From NCBI GenBank assembly GCA_023392555.1, contig JAEVYW010000026.1:1-5263 (forward strand): 5,263 bases of DNA, written 5' to 3'. The position numbers and the translations under genes were made by a program. Origin of the DNA: Pseudomonadota bacterium (GTDB taxonomy: Bacteria; Pseudomonadota; Alphaproteobacteria; Sphingomonadales; Sphingomonadaceae). Of this stretch, positions 1-5,098 are shown one piece after another (position 1 is the first letter of the stretch; each line of letters begins with the position of its first letter). Below the pieces are notes generated by a model. It saw only the letters and a program-made list of their open reading frames with translations, ran no database searches and was not told the DNA's origin.

Positions 1-355
1 CCGGCACTTCGCGGGCGTTGCCATGGCCGAAACCGGCGCGGCCCTTGCCGGCGCCGACAACCACGAGCGCTGCGAAACCGAAGCGCTTACCGCCCTTAAC
101 GGTCTTCGAGACGCGGTTGATGTGAACGAGCTTTTCGATCAGCTCCTCACCGCCCTCGTCGTCGCCACCACGGCCACGGCGATCGTCACGACGGCCGCGG
201 CCGCCACGATCGTTGCCGCCACGGCCACGGCCACCGCCGGGTCCGCCACGGCCGCCGCGCGGGCCACGGCCCTGCGGGCGATCGCCCTCGGGAGCCGCAG
301 CTGCGACGTCCGTTGCGTCGGTGTTGACCTCTTGAGTCTGGTTCTCGTCAGCCAT
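1..355 (-). CDS. rpsE: 30S ribosomal protein S5 with Arg/Gly-rich N-terminal tail (3' end outside window)
   Basis: The first 118 codons are present; the gene runs off the left edge. Residues from about 70 match the S5 dsRBD-like domain: [20 protein letters not shown] at 70-89, then [29 protein letters not shown] to the edge. Aligned by the [10 protein letters not shown] motif, the protein has about 61 more N-terminal residues than E. coli S5. This tail is acidic/Ala-rich at first (1-25), then residues 29-64 are 12 Arg and 18 Gly out of 36, then DDEGGEE. No in-frame ATG, GTG or TTG occurs between codon 1 and the core, and a GGAG SD precedes the ATG, so the tail is very probably translated. S5 sits at the 30S mRNA entry with S3 and S4 and affects decoding accuracy. 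Gly/Arg-rich S5 tails are known to me in sphingomonads. Confidence 0.97.
   Translation of the reverse strand, partial: MADENQTQEVNTDATDVAAAAPEGDRPQGRGPRGGRGGPGGGRGRGGNDRGGRGRRDDRRGRGGDDEGGEELIEKLVHINRVSKTVKGGKRFGFAALVVVGAGKGRAGFGHGNAREVP
164..271 (-). repeat. Arg/Gly codon repeat region within rpsE
   Basis: This stretch encodes S5 residues 29-64, of which 30 of 36 are Gly or Arg. At DNA level it is built from imperfect repeats of CGTGGC and GGCCGTGGC units, for example five or more CGT-GGC codon pairs. Such degenerate short repeats can expand or contract by slippage in steps of whole codons. The only non-Gly/Arg residues are two Pro, one Asn and three Asp. Confidence 0.75.
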
Positions 356-709
356 TTAGAACTCCAATCCGCCTTCGCGGGCGGCCTCGGCCAGGGCCTT
401 CACCCGGCCATGGAAAAGAAAGCCGCCACGGTCGAACACGACGGTCGACACGCCGGCCTTCTTGGCGCGCTCGGCGAGCGTCTTGCCGACGGCAGCCGCT
501 GCATCGCGGGTCGCACCGGTCTTGTCCCGGACGTCCTTTTCGAGCGTCGAGGCCGAAGCGATGGTCTTGCCGGCAGTGTCGTCGATGACCTGCGCATAGA
601 TGTGGCGGCCCGAACGGTGGACCGAAAGACGGGGCTTGCCCGCGGAACGCGCCTTGAGCGACGTGCGAACACGACGACGGCGGCGATCGAAGAGAGAGAG
701 TTTCGCCAT
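356..709 (-). CDS. rplR: 50S ribosomal protein L18
   Basis: L18 has 117 residues, the same length as E. coli L18. The N-terminus [20 protein letters not shown] carries the basic arm (Arg cluster at 9-13) used for 5S rRNA contact. The core follows, with [21 protein letters not shown] at 24-44, the [20 protein letters not shown] segment at 82-101, and a final helix [16 protein letters not shown]18 binds 5S rRNA together with L5 and carries it into the central protuberance. The start is three bases after the rplF stop; the Lys codons at the end of rplF provide an AAGAAG-type weak SD. The TAA stop abuts the rpsE ATG with no intervening base, and the last L18 codons carry the rpsE SD. Confidence 0.98.
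   Translation of the reverse strand: MAKLSLFDRRRRRVRTSLKARSAGKPRLSVHRSGRHIYAQVIDDTAGKTIASASTLEKDVRDKTGATRDAAAAVGKTLAERAKKAGVSTVVFDRGGFLFHGRVKALAEAAREGGLEF
362..365 (-). promoter_or_regulatory. Ribosome binding site of rpsE inside the end of rplR
   Basis: The minus strand reads GGAG within the Leu-Glu codons before the final Phe of L18, 6 bases upstream of the rpsE ATG at 355. It supports the rpsE start chosen here, and with it translation of the unusual N-terminal tail. Confidence 0.7.
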
Positions 710-712
710 GGC

Positions 713-1249
713 TTACTTCTTCTTGCCTTCTTTGCGGAAGATGTACTCGCCGTCGTACTTGATACCCTTGCCCTTGTACGGCTCGGGCTTGCGCCAGCGG
801 CGGATTTCGGCAGCGACCTGACCGACCTTCTGCTTGTCGATGCCGCTGATCTCGACCGTGGTCTGGTCGGGAGTCTTGACGTCGACACCTTCCGGAACTT
901 CGAAGTTCACGTCGTGGCTGTAGCCGAGCTGAAGCTTCAGGTTCTTGCCCTGAGCCTGCGCACGGTAGCCGACGCCGCTGATCAGGAGCTTCTTGGAGAA
1001 GCCCTCGGTCACGCCGGTGACGAGGTTCTGCACGTTGGTCCGCTGCATGCCCCAGGCAGCGCGGTTGCGCTGGGCCTGGGTGAGCGGGGTCACGCGGATC
1101 TCGCCTTCGGCGACTTCATACTTCACCAGATCGTCGAGCAGCTGCATCGCGAGGGTGCCCTTCGGGCCCTTCACGGTCAGCGTGCCGCTGTCCACGGTGG
1201 CGGTGACGCCTGCCGGGATCGCGATCGGTTTCTTACCAATGCGGGACAT
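713..1249 (-). CDS. rplF: 50S ribosomal protein L6
   Basis: L6 has 178 residues, matching the family's usual length (E. coli 177). It has two tandem L6 folds. The first, about 1-82, begins [20 protein letters not shown] and includes VKGPKGTL at 26-33. The second, about 83-170, includes [16 protein letters not shown] at 83-98 and [19 protein letters not shown] at 106-124. The signature PEPYKGKGI at 155-163 is clear, followed by a Lys-rich end (RKEGKKK). L6 binds 23S rRNA near the sarcin-ricin loop and is needed for late 50S maturation. The ATG overlaps the rpsH stop by one base and has a GGAGGT SD 6 bases upstream, within the last rpsH codons. rplR begins three bases after its TAA. Confidence 0.98.
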   Translation of the reverse strand: MSRIGKKPIAIPAGVTATVDSGTLTVKGPKGTLAMQLLDDLVKYEVAEGEIRVTPLTQAQRNRAAWGMQRTNVQNLVTGVTEGFSKKLLISGVGYRAQAQGKNLKLQLGYSHDVNFEVPEGVDVKTPDQTTVEISGIDKQKVGQVAAEIRRWRKPEPYKGKGIKYDGEYIFRKEGKKK

Positions 1250-1644
1250 TAGAATACCTCCGCCAGGACTTCGCCGCCCACGTTCTGTTCGCGGGCTTCG
1301 GCGTCCGACAGCACGCCGCGCGGGGTCGACACGATGATCGTGCCAAGGCCGTTGCGGACACGCGGCAGTTCACGGGCAGCCGAGTAGACGCGGCGGCCGG
1401 GCTTCGACACACGCGCCAGATGCTGGATCGCCGGCTGGCCTTCGAAATACTTCAGCTCGATGCGCAGGCCCTTGTGACCCGACAGCTCTTCTTCCGAATA
1501 GCCGCGGATGTAACCTTCGCGCTGAAGCACGTCGAGGACGTGGGCACGCAGCTTCGACGCCGGCGTCAGGATCGAGTCCTTCTTCGCCTGCTGGCCGTTA
1601 CGAATACGGGTGAGCATATCACCCAGGGGATCGGTCATTGCCAT
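1249..1644 (-). CDS. rpsH: 30S ribosomal protein S8
   Basis: S8 has 131 residues (E. coli 130) and is conserved throughout. It begins [18 protein letters not shown]. The C-terminal S8 signature is [20 protein letters not shown] at 99-118, ending [10 protein letters not shown]8 binds helix 21 of 16S rRNA and organises the central domain of the 30S platform. In E. coli it also represses the spc operon by binding mRNA around the rplE start; no matching site could be confirmed here by eye. Two starts are possible: ATG at 1644 (taken here, served by TAAGGA 8 bases upstream that overlaps the rpsN stop) or ATG at 1638, codon 3, served by GAGGA 6 bases upstream. Homologues usually have the longer MxMTDP form. 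The stop shares one base with the rplF start (TAATG). Confidence 0.98.
   Translation of the reverse strand: MAMTDPLGDMLTRIRNGQQAKKDSILTPASKLRAHVLDVLQREGYIRGYSEEELSGHKGLRIELKYFEGQPAIQHLARVSKPGRRVYSAARELPRVRNGLGTIIVSTPRGVLSDAEAREQNVGGEVLAEVF
1256..1261 (-). promoter_or_regulatory. Ribosome binding site of rplF inside the end of rpsH
   Basis: The minus strand reads GGAGGT, 6 bases before the rplF ATG at 1249. It is made by the codons for Ala-Glu-Val near the S8 C-terminus. With the TAATG stop/start overlap it indicates tight rpsH-rplF coupling. Confidence 0.85.
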
Positions 1645-1658
1645 TCCTCGGGTCCTTA
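1645..1658 (-). promoter_or_regulatory. Tandem ribosome binding sites before rpsH
   Basis: The mRNA strand reads TAAGGACCCGAGGA directly before ATGGCAATG. TAAGGA (1658-1653) incorporates the rpsN stop and lies 8 bases from the first ATG (1644). GAGGA (1649-1645) abuts the first ATG but is 6 bases from the second ATG (1638). Each start therefore has its own well-spaced SD. Confidence 0.6.
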
Positions 1659-1961
1659 CCAGCTCGACTTCGTGACGCCCGGAATCAGGCCCTTGTTGGC
1701 CAGTTCCCGAAGCATGATCCGCGACAGGCGGAACTTGCGATAATAGGCACGCGACCGGCCCGTCAGCTCACAGCGGTTGCGGACGCGCGTCTTGTTTCCG
1801 TTCCGCGGCAGCTCTGCCATCTTGAGCCGTGCGATGAGACGCTCGGTCTCATCGAGGGACTTGGCGTTCGCCTTCGCCTTCAGCTTCTCGAGCTTCGGCT
1901 GGGTCTTCTCGACGAGCTTCTTGCGACGCTCGTTCTTGTTGATCGAACTCAGTTTCGCCAT
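1656..1961 (-). CDS. rpsN: 30S ribosomal protein S14, zinc-independent 101-residue type
   Basis: S14 sits in the 30S head and is added late in assembly near S3 and S10. The protein has 101 residues, matching the long form typical of proteobacteria. It begins [19 protein letters not shown], has a helical Lys-rich N-terminal half, and carries the S14 signature from about 53 to 81: [28 protein letters not shown]. It ends [17 protein letters not shown], the usual C-terminus. It has a single cysteine (C64), so the four-Cys zinc ribbon of the short 61-residue S14 type is absent and the protein should not need zinc. The gene follows rplE after 39 bases, the largest spacer in the window, which holds two competing RNA hairpins. 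rpsH starts 11 bases after its stop. Confidence 0.98.
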   Translation of the reverse strand: MAKLSSINKNERRKKLVEKTQPKLEKLKAKANAKSLDETERLIARLKMAELPRNGNKTRVRNRCELTGRSRAYYRKFRLSRIMLRELANKGLIPGVTKSSW

Positions 1962-1971
1962 GACTTAAGTT

Positions 1972-1988
1972 CTTCTCCTTAGGAGAAG
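1972..1988 (-). promoter_or_regulatory. Small hairpin that would bury the rpsN SD
   Basis: On the mRNA strand, CTTCTCC (1988-1982) is followed by TAA (1981-1979) and then GGAGAAG (1978-1972): a perfect 7-bp stem with a three-base loop. The rpsN SD, AAGGAG (1980-1975), lies in its 3' arm and loop, so folding would hide it. Its 5' arm reuses bases 1984-1988 of the larger upstream hairpin, so the two cannot both form fully. The SD lies about 13 bases from the rpsN ATG, a long spacing. The pairing is seen directly; a regulatory role is inferred. Confidence 0.5.
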
Positions 1989-2023
1989 CAGGTCCTGCCC
2001 TTAGGCAGCCTGCTTCTGCTCCT
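1981..2023 (-). promoter_or_regulatory. Strong RNA hairpin at the rplE stop codon and rplE-rpsN spacer
   Basis: In the mRNA (minus) sense, AGAAGCAGG (2017-2009, in the last rplE codons) is perfectly complementary to CCTGCTTCT (1992-1984, in the spacer). Inside it, CTGCC (2008-2004) pairs with GGCAG (1999-1995) around a TAAG loop (2003-2000) that holds the rplE stop. A two-base GA bulge (1994-1993) sits between the helices. Three more pairs, AGG (2023-2021) with CCT (1983-1981), can extend it across a three-base bulge. That gives 14 to 17 base pairs, by far the strongest structure I noticed in the window. No T-tract follows, so it is not a rho-independent terminator. Function is inferred only: it could stabilise or insulate the junction, or control rpsN. 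Confidence 0.6.
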
Positions 2024-2579
2024 CGTCACGCGGGAACGGGAAGTTGAACAGGCGCAGCAGCTCGCGCGCCTCTTCGTCCGTCTTCGCGGTGGTGGTTACG
2101 ATGATGTCCATCCCCCGGACCTTGTCGATCTGATCGTAATTGATCTCGGGGAAGATGATCTGCTCCTTGAGGCCCAGCGCATAATTGCCGCGGCCGTCGA
2201 ACGACTTGGGGTTTAGGCCCCGGAAGTCGCGGACGCGGGGAAGAGCGATGGTGACCAGGCGATCGAGGAACTCGAACATGCGGTCGCGGCGCAGCGTAAC
2301 CTTCGCGCCGATCGGCATGCCTTCACGCAGCTTGAACTGCGCGATCGACTTCTTCGCCTTGGTGATCACCGGCTTCTGGCCGGAAATCGCCTGCATCTCG
2401 GCCGCAGCGGCCTCGACCTTCTTCTTGTCCTGGGTCGCCTCGCCGACGCCCATGTTGATGACGATCTTCTCGAGCTTCGGAACCTCAAGACGGTTCTTGT
2501 AGCCGAACTTCTCGATCATCGCCGGGACAATGCGGCTCTCGTAGTCGCCCTTCAGGCGCGGAACGTACTTGTCAGCCAT
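2001..2579 (-). CDS. rplE: 50S ribosomal protein L5
   Basis: L5 has 192 residues (E. coli 179); the extra residues are mainly a C-terminal EEQKQAA-type tail. It opens [21 protein letters not shown] and contains [14 protein letters not shown] at 35-48. The L5 signature region is [23 protein letters not shown] at 65-87, followed by [28 protein letters not shown] at 106-133 and [17 protein letters not shown] at 143-159. L5 binds 5S rRNA with L18 and L25 in the central protuberance and touches the P-site tRNA. The ATG lies inside the end of rplX, with only a weak G-rich SD about 9 bases upstream, so initiation probably depends on ribosomes finishing rplX. The last codons and the stop form one arm and the loop of a strong hairpin leading into rpsN. 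Confidence 0.98.
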   Translation of the reverse strand: MADKYVPRLKGDYESRIVPAMIEKFGYKNRLEVPKLEKIVINMGVGEATQDKKKVEAAAAEMQAISGQKPVITKAKKSIAQFKLREGMPIGAKVTLRRDRMFEFLDRLVTIALPRVRDFRGLNPKSFDGRGNYALGLKEQIIFPEINYDQIDKVRGMDIIVTTTAKTDEEARELLRLFNFPFPRDEEQKQAA

Positions 2580-2892
2580 TGATCAATTCCCCGGACTTGG
2601 CCGCAACGCGAACCTTCTTGCCGTCACGCTCTTCAAAGCGGACGCGGCTCGGCTTGCCGGTCTTCGGGTCGGCAATAGCGACCTTCGACACGTGCAGCGG
2701 CGCTTCCTTGCGCTCGATCCCACCCTGCGGATTGACCTGGGTGGGCTTGCGGTGACGTGCGGCGACGTTGACGCCGGACACGACGACCTTGCTGTCCTTG
2801 GGCATGGAACGGATGACTTCACCCGTCTTGCCCTTGTCCTTGCCGGACAGGACGACGACCGTGTCGCCCTTGCGGATCTTGGAGGCGGCCAT
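2572..2892 (-). CDS. rplX: 50S ribosomal protein L24
   Basis: L24 has 106 residues, matching the family's usual length (E. coli 104). The N-terminal KOW motif is clear: [20 protein letters not shown] at 5-24, followed by [19 protein letters not shown]. The central segment [21 protein letters not shown] at about 49-69 and the [22 protein letters not shown] block are typical of bacterial L24. L24 is one of the first proteins to bind the 5' end of 23S rRNA and nucleates 50S assembly near the tunnel exit. Translation starts two bases after the rplN stop, with a strong SD inside rplN. The 3' end overlaps the rplE start by 8 bases (ATGGCTGA), so L24 and L5 synthesis should be coupled. Confidence 0.98.
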   Translation of the reverse strand: MAASKIRKGDTVVVLSGKDKGKTGEVIRSMPKDSKVVVSGVNVAARHRKPTQVNPQGGIERKEAPLHVSKVAIADPKTGKPSRVRFEERDGKKVRVAAKSGELING

Positions 2893-2894
2893 GG

Positions 2895-3263
2895 TTACAG
2901 GACCTCCGGCGCAAGGCTGATGATCTTCATGTGCTTCTTCGCACGAAGCTCACGGACGACCGGGCCAAAGATACGGGTGCCGATCGGCTCCTCGTTCTTG
3001 TTGACCAAAACCGCGGCATTGCCGTCGAAGCGGATCGTCGATCCGTCCGGACGATGAATGTCCTTGGCGGTACGGACGATCACCGCACGGTGAACGTCGC
3101 CCTTCTTCACGCGGCCGCGCGGAGCAGCTTCCTTGACCGAGACGACGATGATGTCGCCGACGGTCGCGGTGCGCCGCTTCGACCCGCCCAGCACCTTGAT
3201 GCACTGAACGCGCTTGGCGCCGCTGTTGTCCGCAACGTCCAGGTTGGACTGCATCTGGATCAT
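2895..3263 (-). CDS. rplN: 50S ribosomal protein L14
   Basis: L14 has 122 residues, close to the family's usual length (E. coli 123), and is conserved throughout. It opens [19 protein letters not shown] and has [11 protein letters not shown] at 21-31. The L14 signature region is [13 protein letters not shown] then [18 protein letters not shown] at 71-88, and it ends with [14 protein letters not shown] and [11 protein letters not shown]14 is a beta-barrel 50S protein on the subunit interface, contacting L19 and 16S rRNA in an intersubunit bridge. It is also the docking site of the silencing factor RsfS. A purine-rich stretch (GAAGGTAGGG) in the 29-base gap after rpsQ serves as SD. A second in-frame ATG at codon 4 is less likely, because homologues keep the MIQ opening. 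In E. coli this gene opens the spc operon. Confidence 0.98.
   Translation of the reverse strand: MIQMQSNLDVADNSGAKRVQCIKVLGGSKRRTATVGDIIVVSVKEAAPRGRVKKGDVHRAVIVRTAKDIHRPDGSTIRFDGNAAVLVNKNEEPIGTRIFGPVVRELRAKKHMKIISLAPEVL
2902..2907 (-). promoter_or_regulatory. Ribosome binding site of rplX inside the end of rplN
   Basis: The minus strand reads GGAGGT, an ideal SD, 9 bases before the rplX ATG at 2892. It is formed by the Pro-Glu-Val codons near the L14 C-terminus (APEVL). The same bases thus encode the conserved L14 ending and direct initiation of L24. Confidence 0.85.
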
Positions 3264-3292
3264 GGTTCGACCCTACCTTCTCTCAAATCGTC

Positions 3293-3685
3293 TCAGGCGT
3301 CCGCGTCCGCGACGTCTTCGGCCTTCGCCTTGGACTTCTTCGCGGCCTTGGCCTTCGGCGCCTTCTCTTCCTTTGCGGGCGCGGCCGGCTCGTTGCCGGG
3401 CTGCTCGCTCGAGACCGGCTCGTCGATCTCGACTGCCTCGAGCTTCGCCGCGCCGATACGATCGAGCACGGTCCAGGTCTTCAGCTTCGAAATCGGGGCG
3501 CATTCCTGAATGCGCACCTGCTCGCCCGACTTGTAGGCATTAGCCTCGTCGTGGGCGTGGTACTTCTTCGACAGCTTGATGATCTTGCCGTACAACGGGT
3601 GCTTCACCCGCCGCTCGACGCGGACCACCACGGTCTTGTCACCCTTGTCCGACACCACCGTGCCGCTCAGGACGCGCTTGGGCAT
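3293..3685 (-). CDS. rpsQ: 30S ribosomal protein S17 with long C-terminal tail
   Basis: S17 is an OB-fold protein that binds 16S rRNA early in 30S assembly. The core spans residues 1 to about 85: [21 protein letters not shown], then [23 protein letters not shown] at 25-47, and [18 protein letters not shown] at 54-71, which is the S17 signature region. The whole protein has 130 residues, compared with about 80-90 usual (E. coli 84). The extra 45 or so residues are low-complexity: first acidic (EIDEP, EQPGNEP), then Lys/Ala-rich ([18 protein letters not shown]), ending acidic (EDVADADA). The frame is continuous from core to tail, with no sign of a frameshift. The start has a GGAG SD directly after the rpmC stop, 8 bases from the ATG. 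In E. coli this is the last gene of the S10 operon; here rplN follows after 29 bases. Confidence 0.97.
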   Translation of the reverse strand: MPKRVLSGTVVSDKGDKTVVVRVERRVKHPLYGKIIKLSKKYHAHDEANAYKSGEQVRIQECAPISKLKTWTVLDRIGAAKLEAVEIDEPVSSEQPGNEPAAPAKEEKAPKAKAAKKSKAKAEDVADADA

Positions 3686-3697
3686 TCCCTAGTCTCC

Positions 3698-3928
3698 TCA
3701 GCCCTGGGCAGCGGCGTCAGCCGCCTGCTTGCGGGCGCGTTCGTTCTGAAGCGTCTTGATCTGGGCGATCGTGCGGCGAACCTCACGAACCCGCGACGGC
3801 TTCTCGAGCTGGTTGGTGGCCGCCTGGAAGCGCAGGTTGAACTGCTCGCGCTTCAGGTCCGACAACTGCGTCTGCAGCTGGTCGTCCGTCGCAACCTTCA
3901 GATCGGTCTTGGTAGCCTGCTTGGCCAT
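3698..3928 (-). CDS. rpmC: 50S ribosomal protein L29
   Basis: L29 has 76 residues, slightly longer than E. coli (63). It is a small two-helix protein bound to 23S rRNA beside the tunnel exit, where with L23 it forms part of the docking site for trigger factor and SRP. The core runs from about [20 protein letters not shown] (15-34) to the helical [21 protein letters not shown] (43-63), with an Ala/Gln-rich tail of about ten residues. The frame stays open 26 codons further upstream, but ATG at 3926-3928 is chosen: it begins [11 protein letters not shown], has a perfect AGGAGG SD 9 bases upstream, and follows the rplP TAA by one base. The longer form would overlap rplP and carry a non-homologous Arg/Ser-rich leader. 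Confidence 0.96.
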   Translation of the reverse strand: MAKQATKTDLKVATDDQLQTQLSDLKREQFNLRFQAATNQLEKPSRVREVRRTIAQIKTLQNERARKQAADAAAQG

Positions 3929-3929
3929 C

Positions 3930-4364
3930 TTAACGGTCCTCCTCGACCAGGGTCTCACCCAGACGGGCAACGACCTTGACCTTGATCGGCAGCTTTTCGG
4001 CCGCACGCTCGAACGCAGTCTTGGCGAGCGGGCCGGGAACGCCGTCCAGCTCGAACAGGATGCGGCCGGGCTTGACGCGGGCGACCCAGAATTCGGGCGA
4101 GCCCTTGCCCGAGCCCATGCGGACTTCGGCCGGCTTCGAGCTCACCGGAAGATCCGGGAAAATCCGGATCCAGAGGCGGCCCTGACGCTTGATGTGACGC
4201 GTAATCGCGCGGCGAGCCGCTTCGATCTGGCGCGCGGTGATCCGCTCCGGCTCCATCGCCTTCAGGCCGAAGGCGCCGAAGTTGAGCTCGGTTCCGCCCT
4301 TGGCATTGCCATGGATGCGGCCCTTGAAGGCCTTGCGGAACTTGGTGCGCTTGGGTTGCAGCAT
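3930..4364 (-). CDS. rplP: 50S ribosomal protein L16
   Basis: L16 has 144 residues (E. coli 136), the extra length being at the C-terminus. The opening [19 protein letters not shown] is the standard L16 N-terminus. The conserved core follows: [22 protein letters not shown] at about 32-53, [13 protein letters not shown] at 59-71, and [20 protein letters not shown] at 82-101. L16 is a late-assembling 50S protein near the A-site tRNA elbow and the peptidyl transferase centre. R82 in the VRMG motif corresponds to E. coli Arg81, the residue hydroxylated by YcfD there; whether it is modified here is unknown. The last residues, VEEDR, are encoded by codons that also carry the AGGAGG SD for rpmC. A GAAGGA SD-like sequence lies upstream in the 20-base gap after rpsC. 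Confidence 0.98.
   Translation of the reverse strand: MLQPKRTKFRKAFKGRIHGNAKGGTELNFGAFGLKAMEPERITARQIEAARRAITRHIKRQGRLWIRIFPDLPVSSKPAEVRMGSGKGSPEFWVARVKPGRILFELDGVPGPLAKTAFERAAEKLPIKVKVVARLGETLVEEDR
3938..3943 (-). promoter_or_regulatory. Ribosome binding site of rpmC inside the end of rplP
   Basis: On the minus strand this reads AGGAGG, a full SD core, 9 bases before the rpmC ATG at 3928. It lies within the Glu141-Glu142-Asp143 codons of rplP. It decides the rpmC start against the longer open frame and suggests that ribosomes finishing rplP re-initiate directly on rpmC. Confidence 0.85.
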
Positions 4365-4384
4365 GTCTTACTCTTCCTTCGCGC

Positions 4385-5098
4385 TTACCGGTTGCCGCGG
4401 TCTTCGCGGGCCGGGCGAACACCGGAGGTCTGAGCCTCCAGCATCAGCCGGTCCTGAGCCGTCGGATCATGGCCGAGAATCTCGCCCTTGAAGATCCACA
4501 CCTTCACGCCGCACACGCCGTAGGCGGTGTGGGCTTCGGCCTCTGCATAGTCGACGTTGCCGCGCAGCGTGTGCAGCGGAACGCGGCCTTCGCGGTACCA
4601 TTCGGTGCGAGCGATTTCGGCGCCGCCAAGACGGCCCGAGCAGGTGATACGAATGCCTTCGGCACCGAGACGGAGAGCCGACTGCACCGCGCGCTTCATC
4701 GCACGGCGGAACGCGATACGGCGCTCAAGCTGGTCGGCGACGCCTTGGGCGACGAGCTTCGCGTCGATCTCCGGCTTGCGGATCTCGACGATGTTGAGGC
4801 TGACGTCCGAGCTGGTCATCGCGCCGAGCGTCTTGCGCAGCTTCTCGATGTCCGCGCCCTTCTTGCCGATGATCACGCCCGGGCGAGCAGCATAGATGCT
4901 CACGCGGCAGATCTTGGCCGGACGCTCGATCACCACCTTCGAGATGGCAGCCTGCGGCACCGTCTCAAGGATGTGGCGGCGGATCTTCAGGTCTTCGAGC
5001 AGCAGGCGACCGTAGTCCTGGCCTTCCGCGAACCAGCGGCTGTCCCAGGTACGGTTGATCTGCAGGCGAAGCCCGACAGGAGAGGATTTCTGACCCAT
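4385..5098 (-). CDS. rpsC: 30S ribosomal protein S3
   Basis: This complete 237-residue protein is close to the family's usual length (E. coli 233). It starts [20 protein letters not shown], the normal S3 opening, which settles the start; an AGGA SD lies 9 bases upstream, inside the end of rplV. A type II KH domain spans about residues 38-110, with the GVIIGKKG loop at 74-81. The S3 C-terminal domain follows, with [21 protein letters not shown] at about 155-175 and VKVWIFKGE near 200. R131, R132 and K135, which act in the mRNA helicase activity of the E. coli 30S entry channel, are present at the same numbering. S3 sits on the 30S head at the mRNA entrance with S4 and S5. The C-terminal tail past the core is short and Arg-rich. 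It overlaps rplV by one base and precedes rplP by 20 bases. Confidence 0.98.
   Translation of the reverse strand: MGQKSSPVGLRLQINRTWDSRWFAEGQDYGRLLLEDLKIRRHILETVPQAAISKVVIERPAKICRVSIYAARPGVIIGKKGADIEKLRKTLGAMTSSDVSLNIVEIRKPEIDAKLVAQGVADQLERRIAFRRAMKRAVQSALRLGAEGIRITCSGRLGGAEIARTEWYREGRVPLHTLRGNVDYAEAEAHTAYGVCGVKVWIFKGEILGHDPTAQDRLMLEAQTSGVRPAREDRGNR

Noticed and set aside
23..1252. A 409-codon open frame on the plus strand across rpsE, rplR and rplF
   Set aside because: It is antisense to three clearly identified ribosomal protein genes. Its translation is low-complexity Ala/Thr/Arg/Leu with no recognisable domain. Long antisense open frames are expected in high-GC genes with strong codon bias.
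1656..1961. A possible zinc-binding S14
   Set aside because: Only one Cys (C64) is present and the protein has the 101-residue zinc-free form, so no Cys4 ribbon can form.
1963..1970. The palindrome ACTTAAGT just upstream of rpsN
   Set aside because: It is only eight bases with no loop, does not extend further, and such a short perfect palindrome is not meaningful on its own.
1972..2023. A rho-independent terminator at the rplE-rpsN hairpin
   Set aside because: The stem is strong, but no T-tract follows on either strand, and essential ribosomal genes continue downstream in the same operon.
3293..3430. A frameshift or gene fusion creating the S17 tail
   Set aside because: The core-to-tail frame is continuous, no second domain is recognisable, and the stop is followed by a normal 29-base gap with an SD for rplN. 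A genuine tail is the simpler reading.
3698..4006. A longer 102-residue form of L29 starting at 4006
   Set aside because: The extra 26 residues are Arg/Ser-rich, not L29-like, and overlap rplP. ATG 3928 has a perfect SD and gives the normal L29 N-terminus.
3756..4433. A 225-codon open frame on the plus strand opposite rpmC, rplP and the end of rpsC
   Set aside because: Same cause: the antisense shadow of conserved genes in GC-rich DNA, with no family resemblance. The other long plus-strand frames (for example 2931-3509, 2569-3057 and 3551-3979) were rejected for the same reason.
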